Part shown: positions 41,276-51,086 of the stretch, one piece after another
Numbering within the stretch: position 1 is the stretch's first letter
How the letters are laid out: each line of letters starts with the position of its first letter
Made by a program: the position numbers and the translations under genes
Assembly (NCBI GenBank): GCA_022606425.2
Contig: JAHDVF020001348.1
Coordinates: 739,001 to 803,000, forward strand
DNA: 64,000 bases
Source of the DNA: Lepidostoma basale
Taxonomy: Eukaryota; Arthropoda; Insecta; Trichoptera; Lepidostomatidae
Reading direction: 5' to 3'
Notes under the pieces: generated by a model
Databases searched by the model: none
What the model saw: only the letters and a program-made list of their open reading frames with translations
Told to the model about the DNA's origin: nothing

Positions 41276-41341
41276 CTAATAAAAAAACAAAGAACCGAGA
41301 AGAGATTTAATTAACCACACAGGATGCGAAAATATTATTTA

Positions 41342-41901
41342 CAGTACACTCCCGATTTTTCGGGATGGATGGTGAATAAAAATCCCGTATAATCGATTTT
41401 CTGGTTAATAATAAAAATAAACTGTAAACAGAGAGAAATTAAAAACTTCGCTATATCCGAGTATGTAAACCTACTTGCTTAGTAAGACGCACGTGTTGAC
41501 AGCATCACACTATTTGACTGGCGGTTCAATAAATATTTAACTGTTGCGACATTTTCAAACTTTTGAAATATTTCGAGTCTTTGTTCTATTGAAAGTACGA
41601 CTCGTTTGCGTTTATCCTTAATAATATACACTTTTTCATATTAAAATAAAATTAACGACAATGTTTTATAAGTATGAACTACGCTGCGGGTGCTGTGACT
41701 ATAGAGCCACAAATGTATGTTGACGGTGGCGCAAATGTGAACTAAACGCCCAAAGTCATTGTGACAGATTTGAGTTTTTGGTTGTATTAGAAGTACTATA
41801 GTGAAATATTTTTGTTTTTATAAAATATTTTTCAATGATTTAAGTGTCCCGGATAATCCGCTTCCCGGTTAACCCAACCCCACAAAATTGGGAGTGCACT
41901 C
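41342..41901 (-). mobile_element. pogo/Tigger-type DNA transposon remnant
   Basis: The ends are CAGTACACTCCCGATTTTTC and, reversed, GAGTGCACTCCCAATTTT, with TA on both sides (41340-41341, 41902-41903), as in the Tc1/mariner-pogo group. The minus strand at about 41555-41635 encodes KRKRVVLSIEQRLEIFQ, then KFENVATVKY, the first helix-turn-helix of CENP-B/pogo DNA-binding domains. The DDE domain is absent; 560 bp in total, internally deleted. Confidence 0.85.
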
Positions 41902-41903
41902 TA

Positions 41904-42415
41904 TAATAAATACAAATGTTATCTCTGTAAGCTCAATAAAAACTTAAAATTTCCTTATTTTTTAATACATACGAGTTGTATTGAATAATGTTTAATATGA
42001 CATTTCCCTATAATGTTTAATATATATAAAAAATTTAAACCACAGTATCACAATATATCATTTATTTTTATAAAATACGTATTTCATTCATGATAACATT
42101 GATAACTGAGAATTCAGTTATTTTCCACGAAATATTCGCAAAAAAGACAAACCTCTCGATATTCTTCACCTATTTATTATTTCGGGGTTCCTTAAGGATT
42201 TTCCTCGACCATCTTCATTTTCGACTCTTCTCTTCACATTACTACATGTCGAAATTACGGTCTTAGGTAGGGAAGGCAACGGAGAAGATATTATGCTGAC
42301 GTGAGAAGAATGGATTCATTCAGAATCCCTTTCATTGTGTTGCACGGTCAACCCCAAGGTAGACAAGCCCCGGCAGACCGCCTAAAATATGGATAATCAA
42401 ACAAAATCGTGTTAA
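41904..42415. other. Unassigned stretch
   Basis: Nothing recognised. Confidence 0.4.
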
Positions 42416-42567
42416 CTTCTTGCAAGGGAAAATATTCAACTCCGATGGGGCAGTCCAAACCGACTTCAAAGATTTTATTGATTCCCGTCCGAATGGTTTT
42501 TTTAGTAAAGGGATCGATGAACTACTTATGAGATGGCAAAAGTGCATAGATAGCAATGGAACATACT
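42416..42567 (+). pseudogene. mariner transposase, C-terminal fragment
   Basis: The frame reads LQGKIFNSDGAVQTDF, then KDFIDSRPNGFFSKGI, DELLMRWQKCIDSNGTYF. This is the characteristic C-terminus of mariner transposases of insects. The upstream catalytic part and the TIR are not recognisable. Confidence 0.85.
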
Positions 42568-42599
42568 TTTATTAAATAAATATATTATATTAAAAAAAA

Positions 42600-42780
42600 T
42601 CAACTTTATGTTCCTCCCACACAAAACGCCAATTTCATATGTAAGGACCTAATATTTAAAATATTATAAAATTGTTTACAAATATGATCAGTTTTTACAG
42701 ATGTTATAAAGATTTATTTTTGAACGTTTATGCTTTTGTTATAACAAATATTATGAATCAATTTAATTTTTTAAATTCTA
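42600..42780 (+). mobile_element. Penelope-type terminal repeat, partial
   Basis: AATATTATAAAATTGTTTAC, ATGATCAGTTTTTACAGATG and TTATAAAGATTTATTTT match 52725-52785 just ahead of the hammerhead-like word there. Here the ribozyme part is missing. Confidence 0.55.
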
Positions 42781-42797
42781 ATTGAGTTTCAGGTAAT

Positions 42798-43150
42798 TAC
42801 TTCTTCTTCTTCTTCTTTAACAGCCGTTGTCGTCCACTGCTGGACATAGGCCTCCCCCATACTTCTCCATGTATGACATGTCATACGGAGGGTTGTTGGC
42901 ATTACAACGCCACGCTTGCCAGACGGGTTGGCGAGGTGTCCTTACACGTTAGCCTATGCATCAATATTATTCACCGAGGTTATTCACACTCGATCTCTAA
43001 CATTTCGCATAGTTTCCAGGGGAGACCAAAGTCGAGGAGGTGTGGATAGGTACTTGGGATCAGATCAATCCTCCAGCGTAGCATGGCCATCACCACGGTG
43101 ATGGCCATGCACCGCTCGAAGAGTCAATAGGATCCCCCTTAATCCCCCAT
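42798..43150 (-). mobile_element. RTE-C-type LINE 3' end with a perfect palindrome
   Basis: The minus strand at 42798-42880 reads GGGGGAGGCCTATGTCCAGC then AGTGGACGACAACGGCTG and (GAA)n, an RTE-C-like end. The upstream part is frameshifted. At 43082-43111 GCATGGCCATCACC and its complement form a 14-bp palindrome with a 2-bp centre. Confidence 0.6.
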
Positions 43151-43234
43151 GGTAATTACTTACAACAAAGGAAATAAATCAAATGTTGAATTTATTTGAT
43201 TATTTATGTTTTCTTTATTTTTAATTGCTTCTTT

Positions 43235-43530
43235 AATTTCTTAAATTTCTAGGTTGCTCAAAGTTATATTTCTATTATTAACATGCAAAGTTTCAACGCC
43301 ATTATCTTTATTAAATAAATTGTCTTTTTTAATGAGGTGGTTAGCAAATTCAGAAAAATTATTATTAGAGAGACATCTTATGTGCTCTTTAAGTCTTAAT
43401 TTAAAATTACGCCTTGTTTAATCTTTATAAAAAGATGTATGTAGTATATAACATCTATCAAAATTGATCATATTTGTAAATAATTTTATAATATTTTAAA
43501 TATGTATCTTTATAATTTAAAAGACAGCGA
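43235..43530 (-). pseudogene. Penelope-like GIY-YIG endonuclease fragment
   Basis: The minus strand encodes CYILHTSFYKD, stop, TRRNFKLRLKEHIRCL, then SEFANHLIKKDNLF. The TxRNFKxRxKEH region is typical of the GIY-YIG endonuclease domain that Penelope-like elements carry after the RT. One in-frame stop and loss of the GIY box show it is dead. Confidence 0.75.
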
Positions 43531-43534
43531 AAAA

Positions 43535-43990
43535 TGGACTGGTACGGTCATGTTAAAAGAATGGACACCACCAGACTCCCCTAGATTGCATTGCATAAAC
43601 AACTAATGGGACTCGTCCTCGTAGAAGAACTCTTAAAATCAGTGGCGGTACTCCCATAGAAGCTCAGAAGCCCGGCTTGCGTAAGAAATTTTGAATCAAA
43701 ACCCCCAAATTTAAGTAATCATGCCCCCGCATAAACCAACAACCCACCAAATCACCTTCCAACAATGTTCCCCTCAGACGTAAGAGAAATAGCCACAAGA
43801 GCTGAACCTCTGTAAGCCAGAAGAGGTTTTGATTCAAAATTTCTTACGCATGCCGGGCTTCTGGGCTTCTATGGGAGTACCGCCACTACTTAAAATATGG
43901 AAGGACAGCTGGGAATCTACCTCACAGGAGGAGCAAAACTCTGGAGAACAGACCATATAGGTCTACAATAAGAAAGAAGAAGAATAAGAA
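43535..43990 (+). mobile_element. RTE-H LINE 3' part, split by a hAT element
   Basis: RQRKMDWYGHVKRMDTTRLP and MGLVLVEELLK (43535-43631) continue after the insertion at 43897 with WKDSWES and a (AAGAA)n end. The same family lies on the minus strand at 57065, 60365 and 60940. Confidence 0.75.
43640..43888. mobile_element. hAT-type MITE with 64-bp TIRs and captured repeat Q
   Basis: Starts CAGTGGCGGTACTCCCATAG; the right end is its complement with few differences over about 64 bp. Exact 8-bp repeats CTTAAAAT flank it (43632-43639 and 43889-43896) and fit the hAT pattern. Between the TIRs lies about 120 bp of repeat Q (GCATAAACCAACAACCCACC to CTCTGTAAGCCAGAAG). No transposase. Confidence 0.92.
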
Positions 43991-44115
43991 GATCTTTATA
44001 ATGTCACTGAGGAAGGACCAGTTGTCCGAAACATGTCTGATATATATTTTTTTTAAGTTAGTATTTTATATACAAAGTACAATATACAAAATAGAAAAAG
44101 ACAAATGTCGCAAAA
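43985..44115 (+). mobile_element. Penelope-type terminal repeat
   Basis: Contains the ribozyme-like motif at 44001 followed by TAGTATTTTATATACAAAGT and GAAAAAGACAAATG, as at 52820-52875. Confidence 0.65.
44001..44043 (+). ncRNA. Hammerhead ribozyme-like motif, best candidate
   Basis: Stem I 5' strand ATGTCA, core CTGAGGA (CUGANGA), one extra A, stem II GGAC-CAGTT-GTCC, GAA, stem III AC-AT-GT, cleavage C, then TGATAT pairing with ATGTCA (six pairs, one G-U). It lies in a Penelope-type terminal repeat, where hammerheads are known. Caveats: the extra base between the first box and stem II, and a 2-bp stem III, which may need a dimer to fold. Confidence 0.55.
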
Positions 44116-44689
44116 ATAAGTGTCGCGGAAATGCGAATCGTAATTCTATTTATTAAATAAAATATTTGTATCATTCAAAAGCGGTAATTAATTAAATAAG
44201 ACTCCAGATCTTGTTAAGGTCCAAACCTACGACAAGGGCTTTACATTAATTTCAAACCACCGTACATTGTACAACTGCTGTCCAGGAAACACATTAAGTT
44301 AATTGAAATTCATTGCAAGTTAAAATGGATGACTTTTAAGTTTTCAGTGCACGACCCCGTGGCTAGTTGAACGAAACGTTTAATTATCAACCCCTCTCTC
44401 CCCTGACTGCGCTAAAACAATTTTCTTGCCCGCCTCCCCTTGGCTATTGTCCAGGGATATTTTATTCCTCGGGGAACACGTAAAGGGAAGCATGCGGAAG
44501 CAAAATTGAATAAGCAGAATCTCCTATACATTGAAGCAGCCAAATACTATTAAGAAATCATTTCAAAGCTCTTTTAATCTACTTAACCTTTTTTATTTAT
44601 TTAATTGCAAATTCTTGAACTGAGGGGAGTAAAAAAATAACCATTCTTATGTTTCAATACTAGGGATTGGTTTGAATCAAAGTAGTACA
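44116..44689. other. Unassigned stretch
   Basis: Nothing recognised. Confidence 0.4.
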
Positions 44690-44985
44690 TTTTCCTGGTT
44701 CTTGGGATGCTACTTAGGCCTTTTTAATGTAATAGTTTCCCGTTGCTTTCCACATTTTCGTATAGGTACAACACGTTATTTGACCCCGATTACTGTATAC
44801 AATTTTTCAACTTTTGATTTTCATGACATGGGATAGTTTACGAGAATTCTATAAGATCAAAGACAGCGTGATTGTTTTCACACTGGGAATCACCATGTCA
44901 TCGCCGGGTATCGAACCCGGGACCTTCGGTGAGGTTAGAGACCTGTCATTGGTCTGTTATATCATAGAATTCTCGTGACAAAAAT
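44690..44985 (-). mobile_element. tRNA-derived SINE, long form, scrambled head
   Basis: The minus strand keeps CCGAAGGTCCCGGGTTCGAT with an intact B box, the TTTGATC and GAATTC body words and the long tail shared with 8240-8340. The A box is replaced by other text at 44935-44985, which repeats GAATTCT and GTGAC words in the opposite direction. Confidence 0.65.
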
Positions 44986-45004
44986 AATTTGTATTTATCC
45001 TTTT

Positions 45005-45215
45005 TCATTATGTGCCCAAAGTATACCAGTTTCCAGCGCTGGTTTTGACCATTTATTTTTCTTTCTTCATTCGCTGCAGTATTTCCTCGTTTGTGACCTT
45101 TTCTGTTCATGATATTTTAAATATTCTACGATATATCCACATTTCAAGACCATCCGGCGTTTTGCAGATAGCTTTTGTCAAGGTCTATGTCTCCATACTG
45201 TAGAATAAGACAGGT
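45005..45215 (-). mobile_element. RTE-B2 LINE, middle part
   Basis: The minus strand gives KAICKTPDG-like text, EMWIYRRI and KVTNEEIL-like text, and NWYTLGT in shifting frames. It is related to 47815-47990 and 49425-49715. Confidence 0.55.
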
Positions 45216-45245
45216 AGCACTTATGTGCTACCCGTCTTATTCTAC
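45200..45245. repeat. 21-bp hairpin at the RTE-B2 5' junction
   Basis: 45200-45220 pairs with 45225-45245 with one mismatch around TTAT. One arm is the 5' end of the RTE-B2 fragment. Confidence 0.9.
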
Positions 45246-45389
45246 GGTAACATCGAACTATTCTCATTCCTATTCCCATTCGATGGGTAGGTCTCTATGT
45301 TGCATAACACCGGTTTCATTTTGCATAAACTAATTCTATTCGTATTCTTATATCCAGACTGAGGTCCCATTCATCATTAAGCCTAGGTA

Positions 45390-45960
45390 TAATAATAATA
45401 ATAATTAGGCTAATTTGTATAGCGCCGTTTTCGTAAATAGCTCACCTCAAGGGCGCTTTGACAATGTTTTTAGTCATGAGAGTTGCATGTGATACCAGCA
45501 ATTAGATAACCGTTGTTTATATTTTATGCGATATTTTGAAAAGGTGGGTTTTTAGGTGAGATTTAAAATCTGTCGGATTGTCAATGCATCTGAGGCGTGC
45601 AGGAAGCATATTCCAGGCGGACGGACCTGCCACTGCGAAAGCCCGATCTCTGAAATTTGTCCGGGGGTTGCGCTTTGGCTCAACTAATCTGCCTAGGAGT
45701 TTGCTGATCGAAGCGTAGATTGCCGCAAGTTAGGGTTATCAGCAACACAAAGTTCAGATATATAGGCTAGTGCCATTCCGTGAAGCGCTTTGAAAATCGT
45801 CCAGCATAGTTTATTCTGGATTCTTTCAGGACACTTGAGCCAGTGAAGATCTTTTAGATGTTGTGAAGTATGCGAGTTTTTTGGAGTGGAGAATAAGTCG
45901 TCCTGCCGCATTGAAAACAGATTGAAGTTTATTTGTTTGTTTCTAGTGTAAGTTGGCGTA
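45390..45960 (-). mobile_element. L2/CR1-like LINE 3' part, uninterrupted copy
   Basis: The (AAT)n tail at 45393-45410 joins CTAATTTGTATAGCGCCG directly, giving the empty-site version of the nested cluster at 21017-21871. The minus strand encodes HLKDLHWLKCPERIQNKLCW, TIFKALHGMALAYISELC (45693-45911) and TDFKSHLKTHLFK. Confidence 0.85.
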
Positions 45961-46419
45961 AATGCCGTTGCAATAGTTGAGTCGATATTACTATATTAGT
46001 ACTCTATCTAGCGAGTATCTATTAACCTGCTCTAGCTTATCGCTTTTCAAGTTTCATAGTTGGTACCAGATTTATTCGCTTCTTTCAAAATTTATTGAAT
46101 AATTTAATTAAACTAGCGAAAGAGTGTGATGGTTAGTTAGTATTATGCATTTCAAAATATGATTGCATTATAAATTTTCTGTCAAAACTTCCTAAGTGAC
46201 AAAATGATATTTACGAAGAGGAACTCTCAATTTAAAGTTAGACGCTCCCTCGCGGTTCGGTTCTGAATATTTTCAAATATGGCAACTACGTTTTACTTTA
46301 TAAAAGTTTTGACTTCACTTCACTTTTGAAAATAAAATTATCACAAATACCGTTGATCATTTCCACTCAAAAATATTAGTTTAAGCCATAACATAATGTT
46401 TATGACTAAATCTAATTGT
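45961..46419. other. Mostly unassigned; RTE-A scrap at 46112-46142
   Basis: GAAAGAGTGTGATGGTTAGT is the RTE-A terminus. The rest is not recognised. Confidence 0.45.
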
Positions 46420-46608
46420 ACAGGGTGCGGCTGCATAACTTCATTTTTTCAGAACTTAATAAATCCCATTGTGCGAATCCGAATTTTTTTATTTGTGTTT
46501 TTTTTTATAATGTAAGCACATTTGTGTCAAGGGAAAAAAAATCGAATTCATACAATGGGTTTTATTATGTTTTGAAAAAAGGAAGTTATGCTGCCGCACC
46601 CTTGAACA
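46420..46608. mobile_element. MITE with ~70-bp TIRs
   Basis: Ends are CAGGGTGCGGCTGCATAACT and, reversed, CAAGGGTGCGGCAGCATAAC; the arms pair imperfectly over about 70 bp. Length about 189 bp, no frame. Superfamily unknown; target duplication not clear. Confidence 0.75.
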
Positions 46609-46732
46609 TCCGTTCGAAAAGTAGGCCTCAGCGGCAAACGCACGCTCCTAACTGTTCCAACGCATGATGCCGACTAAACTATGTGGGGACGAAACTTTAT
46701 AGTTCCACCTCTCGCGCTCAGTCGCTTCAGTC

Positions 46733-46767
46733 GGTTGATGTCGTAGCGCTCCGCTACGACATCAACC
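46733..46767. repeat. 16-bp perfect palindrome
   Basis: GGTTGATGTCGTAGCG, CTC, then the exact complement. Confidence 0.95.
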
Positions 46768-46826
46768 TCAACCAATGCTGCCGCAACCAATATAAAAGTT
46801 TGAGTGGAAATTGACAGAACAAATCT

Positions 46827-46935
46827 TATTCTTCTCCTGATGTCATAGCAGGTACCCCCGACGTTGACTATCACTTGAGAGTAGGCGTCTTTGTCCCTAG
46901 AAGCTCAAAACAGCTCCTCAAAGTGCCGACCGGTA
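46827..46935 (-). mobile_element. RTE-B LINE 3' end
   Basis: The minus strand reads RDKDAYSQVIVNVGGT then TGCTATGACATCAGGAGAAG, the family C-terminus and 3' end. Confidence 0.75.
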
Positions 46936-47097
46936 GTTACTTAGAGCCATGGCTTGATTCCTCTTCTTAGTTATGACCTGGGAAATGATATACAGTATGG
47001 TTTCCCCTTCTATGGAGGATTATCTGTTGGGGTTATCTTTCCTTAGCCTGGTTATTCCAATCAACTTAGGAATTCTAACAGCCAGTACTATAATAAG

Positions 47098-47257
47098 GAA
47101 CTATGTGAGGAGTCAGATAAATCGATGCGCGTGCATGACACGATGCATGTTGAGGAAGCGAGAGAAATATGTCAGGAAAGAAAAGTGTGGCAGTCCATTC
47201 TTTCTGCCTACCCCTTCGGGGAGACGGCGTGATGGTTAGTTAGTTAGTTAGTTTTTC
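47098..47257 (+). mobile_element. RTE-A LINE 3' end
   Basis: VRSQINRCACMTRC, a small deletion at CMLRKREKYV, KEKCGSPFFLPT-type text in a shifted frame, then the terminus and a (GTTA)4 tail. Confidence 0.85.
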
Positions 47258-47567
47258 TCATTAAATTTGGTTTGGTATAAAAGTGTTTATGTACTACGAG
47301 TACTGTATTTCTTGCTTATATGAATTTATTGTAATCTGGTTTGATATGGCCAATGCGCTTAATGGGTCGTAAAGTGTGAACGGGTATTACTAATTGCATA
47401 AACCTTTATCTAATGTTTTGAGGTTAACCCATGGGAGCACTTCCGATTAGCTGGTTTATTATCTTTAGATTCTCACCACAAAACTAAATACTTATCGCCC
47501 CAGGCCAACGTTATACATCCTATAAAAATGCTTTCGTATTAAGTAGTTATAAAATTTAAAAAATAAC

Positions 47568-47705
47568 GGACTTCGTGGCAGAATGGCAAAAGTTACGACT
47601 CCCATAAAGAAGGTCCCGGGTTCGATTCCCGATGATGACATTGTGAAAAAAATCGCCCTGTCTTCAGTCTAGTGGAAATCACATGACAATCAAAATGGCG
47701 ATTGA
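47568..47705 (+). mobile_element. tRNA-derived SINE, diverged copy
   Basis: GACTTCGTGGCAGAATGGCA (A box region), CCCGGGTTCGATTCCC (intact B box), then body words GTCTAGTGGAAATCACATGA and AATGGCGATTGAC. The promoter boxes look usable. Confidence 0.75.
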
Positions 47706-47814
47706 CTAAAAAAGTGAATACAGTATTCCTTTTCGCTAGTTTCAATCCAAGGGTTATGTTTGCAGCAAAACATAACATTTTTGGTGGTTCTTGGGATAAG
47801 GATATATGCGTATT

Positions 47815-47990
47815 TATCGTAGAATATTTCAAATATCATGGACAGCAAAATAAAAAAAGGAAGTTCTGCAGTTAATGAAGAAAGAAAAAAATAATTATAA
47901 TGACTAAAAAGTGCAGGAAACTGGAATACTTCGGGCACGTTATGAGAAACGATAAATATAAATTAAATTGACTGATTGTCCAAGGTAAAA
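47815..47990 (+). mobile_element. RTE-B2 LINE fragment
   Basis: One frame reads KKCRKLEYFGHVMRNDKYKL, stop, LIVQGKI, the YFGHVMRN-KY motif of this RTE group. Confidence 0.7.
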
Positions 47991-48007
47991 TTTACAGAAA
48001 ATGATGT

Positions 48008-48190
48008 ATTGACGACCTTCGTGGCAGAGTGGTAAGAGCTCTGACTTCCATACCGAAGGTTCCGGGTTCGATTCCCGGCGATGGCAGTGTGTGTGAGATG
48101 GCACCGTCTTTGGTCTGGTGTAATTTACGTGACAATAAAATGGCGATAGATTGGCTACCTATCACATGTCACGAGAATCAATAAAATAGT
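48008..48190 (+). mobile_element. tRNA-derived SINE, best copy
   Basis: The head carries A box TGGCAGAGTGG and B box GGTTCGATTCC at normal spacing, within text resembling a class II tRNA (Leu/Ser type). The body reads GTCTTTGGTCTGGTGTAA, ATGGCGATAGATTGGC and CACATGTCACGAGAATC. Internal polymerase III promoter boxes are intact. It ends at about 48190 against Penelope-type debris. Confidence 0.88.
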
Positions 48191-48310
48191 TTAAAAAATA
48201 TATAAAATAAACACTTCCAAAAGTGGAAAAAAACAGTGTTTTAATTCATAAAAATTTCATCATTATGGAATTCCACAGTGTTACGCTTTAAGTTTATATA
48301 AAAAAAGAAA
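48191..48310. mobile_element. Penelope-type terminal repeat debris
   Basis: AAAAGTGGAAAAAAACAGTG, TTATGGAATTCCACAGTGTT and GCTTTAAGTTTATA, as at 54600-54676. Confidence 0.55.
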
Positions 48311-48384
48311 TGAAGTGTCTGGAGAAGAAAAAAATCCTGGTTGGAAAACCTTCGATAGTGGTTCAGTTGCAGCACAGCGTCGTA

Positions 48385-48450
48385 TATAGCAGTGCTCCGC
48401 AACCGGTGTGCCGTGAGCCGGATGCAGGTGTGCCGCGGAAACATAATGAA
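48385..48450 (+). mobile_element. hAT-like terminus, partial
   Basis: CAGTGCTCCGCAACCGGTGT followed by GCCGTGAGCC and GTGTGCCGCGG resembles the 5' end of hAT elements. The matching right end was not found with confidence (a GTGTGCCGTAGG word at 48599 may belong to it). Confidence 0.45.
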
Positions 48451-48626
48451 AAAATATTTAATTATAGTCGAAAGTCGTGAATTGCAAAAGAGTCGACTCT
48501 TTTATAAATCAGCTCGTAAATGACTAAAAAAAATGTCACCAACGTCTCCTGAGCTGATTAACGCCCACTTCCAGACCGAATTCTAGGAAGAACTTTTGTG
48601 TGCCGTAGGTGAGAAAAGATAGGTAT

Positions 48627-49014
48627 ATGGTATACGAGTATAGTGTCGAAAAACTACGAGTGACCCAAAGAGCCATGTTAGGAATAACCCTAAGAGACAG
48701 AGTCAGAAATGATACGGTAAGAGAAAATAAAAAGGTCACTGACATCATCCCCCGGTGTGGCGACTCTAAAATGGCAATGGGCAGGTCACGTTGCCAGAAG
48801 CTCGGATGAAAAGTGGACAAGAAGACTGCTGACTTGGAGACCATGGACGGCGAAGAGAAGTGCAGGGCGACCGCAACTACGATGGAAGGATGATCTAAAC
48901 AGACACGTCGGAATAACCTGGATGCAGTCTGCACAGGACAGAATGACATGAAACAAATGGAGTAGGCCTTTGTCCAGGAGTGGACGGGAATAGGCTGAAG
49001 AAGAAGAAGAATTG
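48627..49014 (+). mobile_element. RTE-C LINE, longest copy
   Basis: KLRVTQRAMLGITLRDRVRN, then after a frameshift ATLKWQWAGHVARSSDEKWT, RRLLTWRPWTAKRSAGRPQL, RWKDDLNRHVGITWMQSAQD and EWTGIG-like text with a (GAA)n tail. Contains TACGAGTA at 48633-48640. Confidence 0.85.
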
Positions 49015-49424
49015 GGTTCAAATAACCTGTAGAATACAATTTTTTTATAATAAAAATGTCAACTGCTGATACTATAATATAGATAAATTGAAGGAATATT
49101 TATTGTAGGGTAACATACAGTGATTGTTAATACTAATGCAAATTAACAAACTAACAGTTAAATAAGAACATAGAAGGTTACCCGCCGTTTACCCGAAGCT
49201 GTTATAAGACGCAGCGGCGCCCCTTCGTCAGCTTCGCTCAAATAATCCCTAGGCTCGCCCTCCACGCAGGATTTACATTAGCTGGAGAATACACCATTCC
49301 AGAAAAAAATGTAATATATTAAAGGGCAAATATAAGCGTTATTAATATCAAAATTAAATGATCTATTAGGCAATTTTAGCACATGGATATATAGATTAAT
49401 AAAAAGGCTTATGCCAAGAAAAAC
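49015..49424. other. Unassigned stretch
   Basis: Near 49186-49262 a GC-richer word (CAGCGGCGCCCCTTCGTCAG) looks repeat-derived but matches nothing else here. Confidence 0.4.
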
Positions 49425-49715
49425 GTATTATGGTTTTCTTCGTCTTCTATTCATTCCTCTCCTATCGGAGGTTGGACAACATCATGGCTATTTTACTTTA
49501 GATACAGCAGCTCCAAACAAAGACGTTGTGCTGCAACTGAACACTTCATTTATATTACCTTGGATAATCTGTTACAGCACTTTGTACTTTATCGTTTCTC
49601 ATAACGTGCTAGAAGTATTACAGTTTCCTGAGCTTTATAGTCGTCATAATTTCTTTTTTATTGTTTATTCGCTGCAGTACTCTCTTATTCGTGGCTCTCC
49701 ATGATATTGTTCAAA
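49425..49715 (-). mobile_element. RTE-B2 LINE, internally deleted
   Basis: The minus strand contains text from the middle of the protein (49605-49705), then STTSLFGAAVSK and RRGMNRRRRKP, the C-terminus of the family. The intervening GH-MRN-KY part is lost. Confidence 0.6.
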
Positions 49716-49793
49716 CATTCATGATCAAATCAATAAAATTTTAATTTCCTATAACGCAAGGAACCGAAGTAACTGACACTAAATATTAATATA

Positions 49794-50186
49794 ACTAACT
49801 AACTAAACATCACGCCGTCTCCCCGAAGAGGTAGGCAGAATGAATGCCACACTTTATTTGATTTATTTGATCGTGCCACGTTTTCATTGGTCTTCCTCTA
49901 TTTCTGGTTCCATTTACATCGTTAACATATATTTTTTTTTACCATTCTTTCTTCATTCATTCTTTCCATATGTCCAAACCATCTTAATGATCCTTTCATT
50001 ATTTTGTTCATTACACCATCATTCGCACAACATTCACTTATTATATTTTCATTCGACACTCTATCATACACAGATCATTCGTCTAAGAGATCTCATTTCT
50101 ACTGCATTTATTCTACTTTCATCCTTCTTTTGCCAGTTCCATGCTTCGCTTCCATACATAAGGGTCGGTAGAAGAACACCATTGAG
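49794..50186 (-). mobile_element. RTE-A LINE with 8-bp duplication and internal deletion
   Basis: TTAATATA flanks it at 49786-49793 and 50187-50194. The minus strand runs from NGVLLPTLMYGSEAWNWQKK to a (GTTA)n tail, but jumps from about DQINQI to the last codons, losing about 120 bp. Confidence 0.85.
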
Positions 50187-50314
50187 TTAATATAAAAATT
50201 AATATTAAAATGATTTAAATTAGAAATTTTATATTTCATTGATTGGTGGCACATTTCTTTTTGTATTTTTTGCCTCGCATGTCGTAGAAATGGACGTACG
50301 TGCATGACACTACA

Positions 50315-50552
50315 TATATATAATAACAATCATATGCTAACTTTTAAAGCGCCGTTTTGTGGTGTTAACACCTCAAGGGCGCATTAAGACGTATTTTAAA
50401 TCTAAAAAGCTTTATATGAACGCTGTACCTATCTGATATTTGCGATCGGTTAGAAAATGAAGGAAGGGAGAAAAGTGTGTCAGGAAAGAACAATGTGGCT
50501 ATCCATTATTTCTACCTAGCTTTTCAGAGAGACGACGTTATAGTTAGTTAGC
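50315..50552. mobile_element. L2-like 3' end (minus) followed by RTE-A 3' end (plus)
   Basis: 50315-50455 (-) has AAAGCGCCGTTTTGTGGTGT and CACCTCAAGGGCGCATTAAG. 50457-50552 (+) reads KVCQERTMWLSIIST-like text, then a (GTTA)n tail. Confidence 0.65.
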
Positions 50553-50844
50553 TAGTTCGTTTTTTTTATATTGATGAAGTATTACATGTATTCACACCAC
50601 ATTTGATAATGGTTTGTCCATGCGAAATATGTCACTCCCATATCACAAAACAAAATATGTAAAAAGCAGACTTTTTCATCAATATATTTTTTGTAAACTT
50701 TTACATAATTTCTTCTATATTCGTCATAACTTTATGTTGCGGATGTTTAATGTTTCATTTTTATATACTTGGTATACAACACAGACTTATATATAAATAT
50801 TTTATATATAAATAATATTGTACATAAATATTTAAAAAATAAGG

Positions 50845-50910
50845 ATCGCTGCGTTGGTTCGGACATATGGAACGCATGGATGGAGAAATAATGCATAAGA
50901 AAGTATACGT
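50845..50910 (+). mobile_element. RTE-A2 LINE scrap
   Basis: GATCGCTGCGTTGGTTCGGA encodes SLRWFGHMERMDGE of the A2 subfamily. Confidence 0.65.
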
Positions 50911-51086
50911 GAGTCAAATTTGACGAATGATGTGAGTCAAATTTTTTACAAATACGTAGGAAGAATTAGATTAAATCATTCAATAAAAATATGTAATTTG
51001 ATTAAACGCTAAGGTACTTACAAATTAAATATTTCTTAGAATTGTGTAATTCGCCATCGCAGTTTTGAATCAATATAAAGTGTAAT

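Noticed and set aside
48010..48082. Functional tRNA gene
   Set aside because: The A and B boxes belong to a SINE: the same head plus body recurs at 13145, 32066, 38790, 58785 and 62065, and the acceptor stem is not formed.
48536..49039. 167-codon minus-strand frame
   Set aside because: Antisense to RTE-C, whose plus-strand GRP-RW motifs explain the region.
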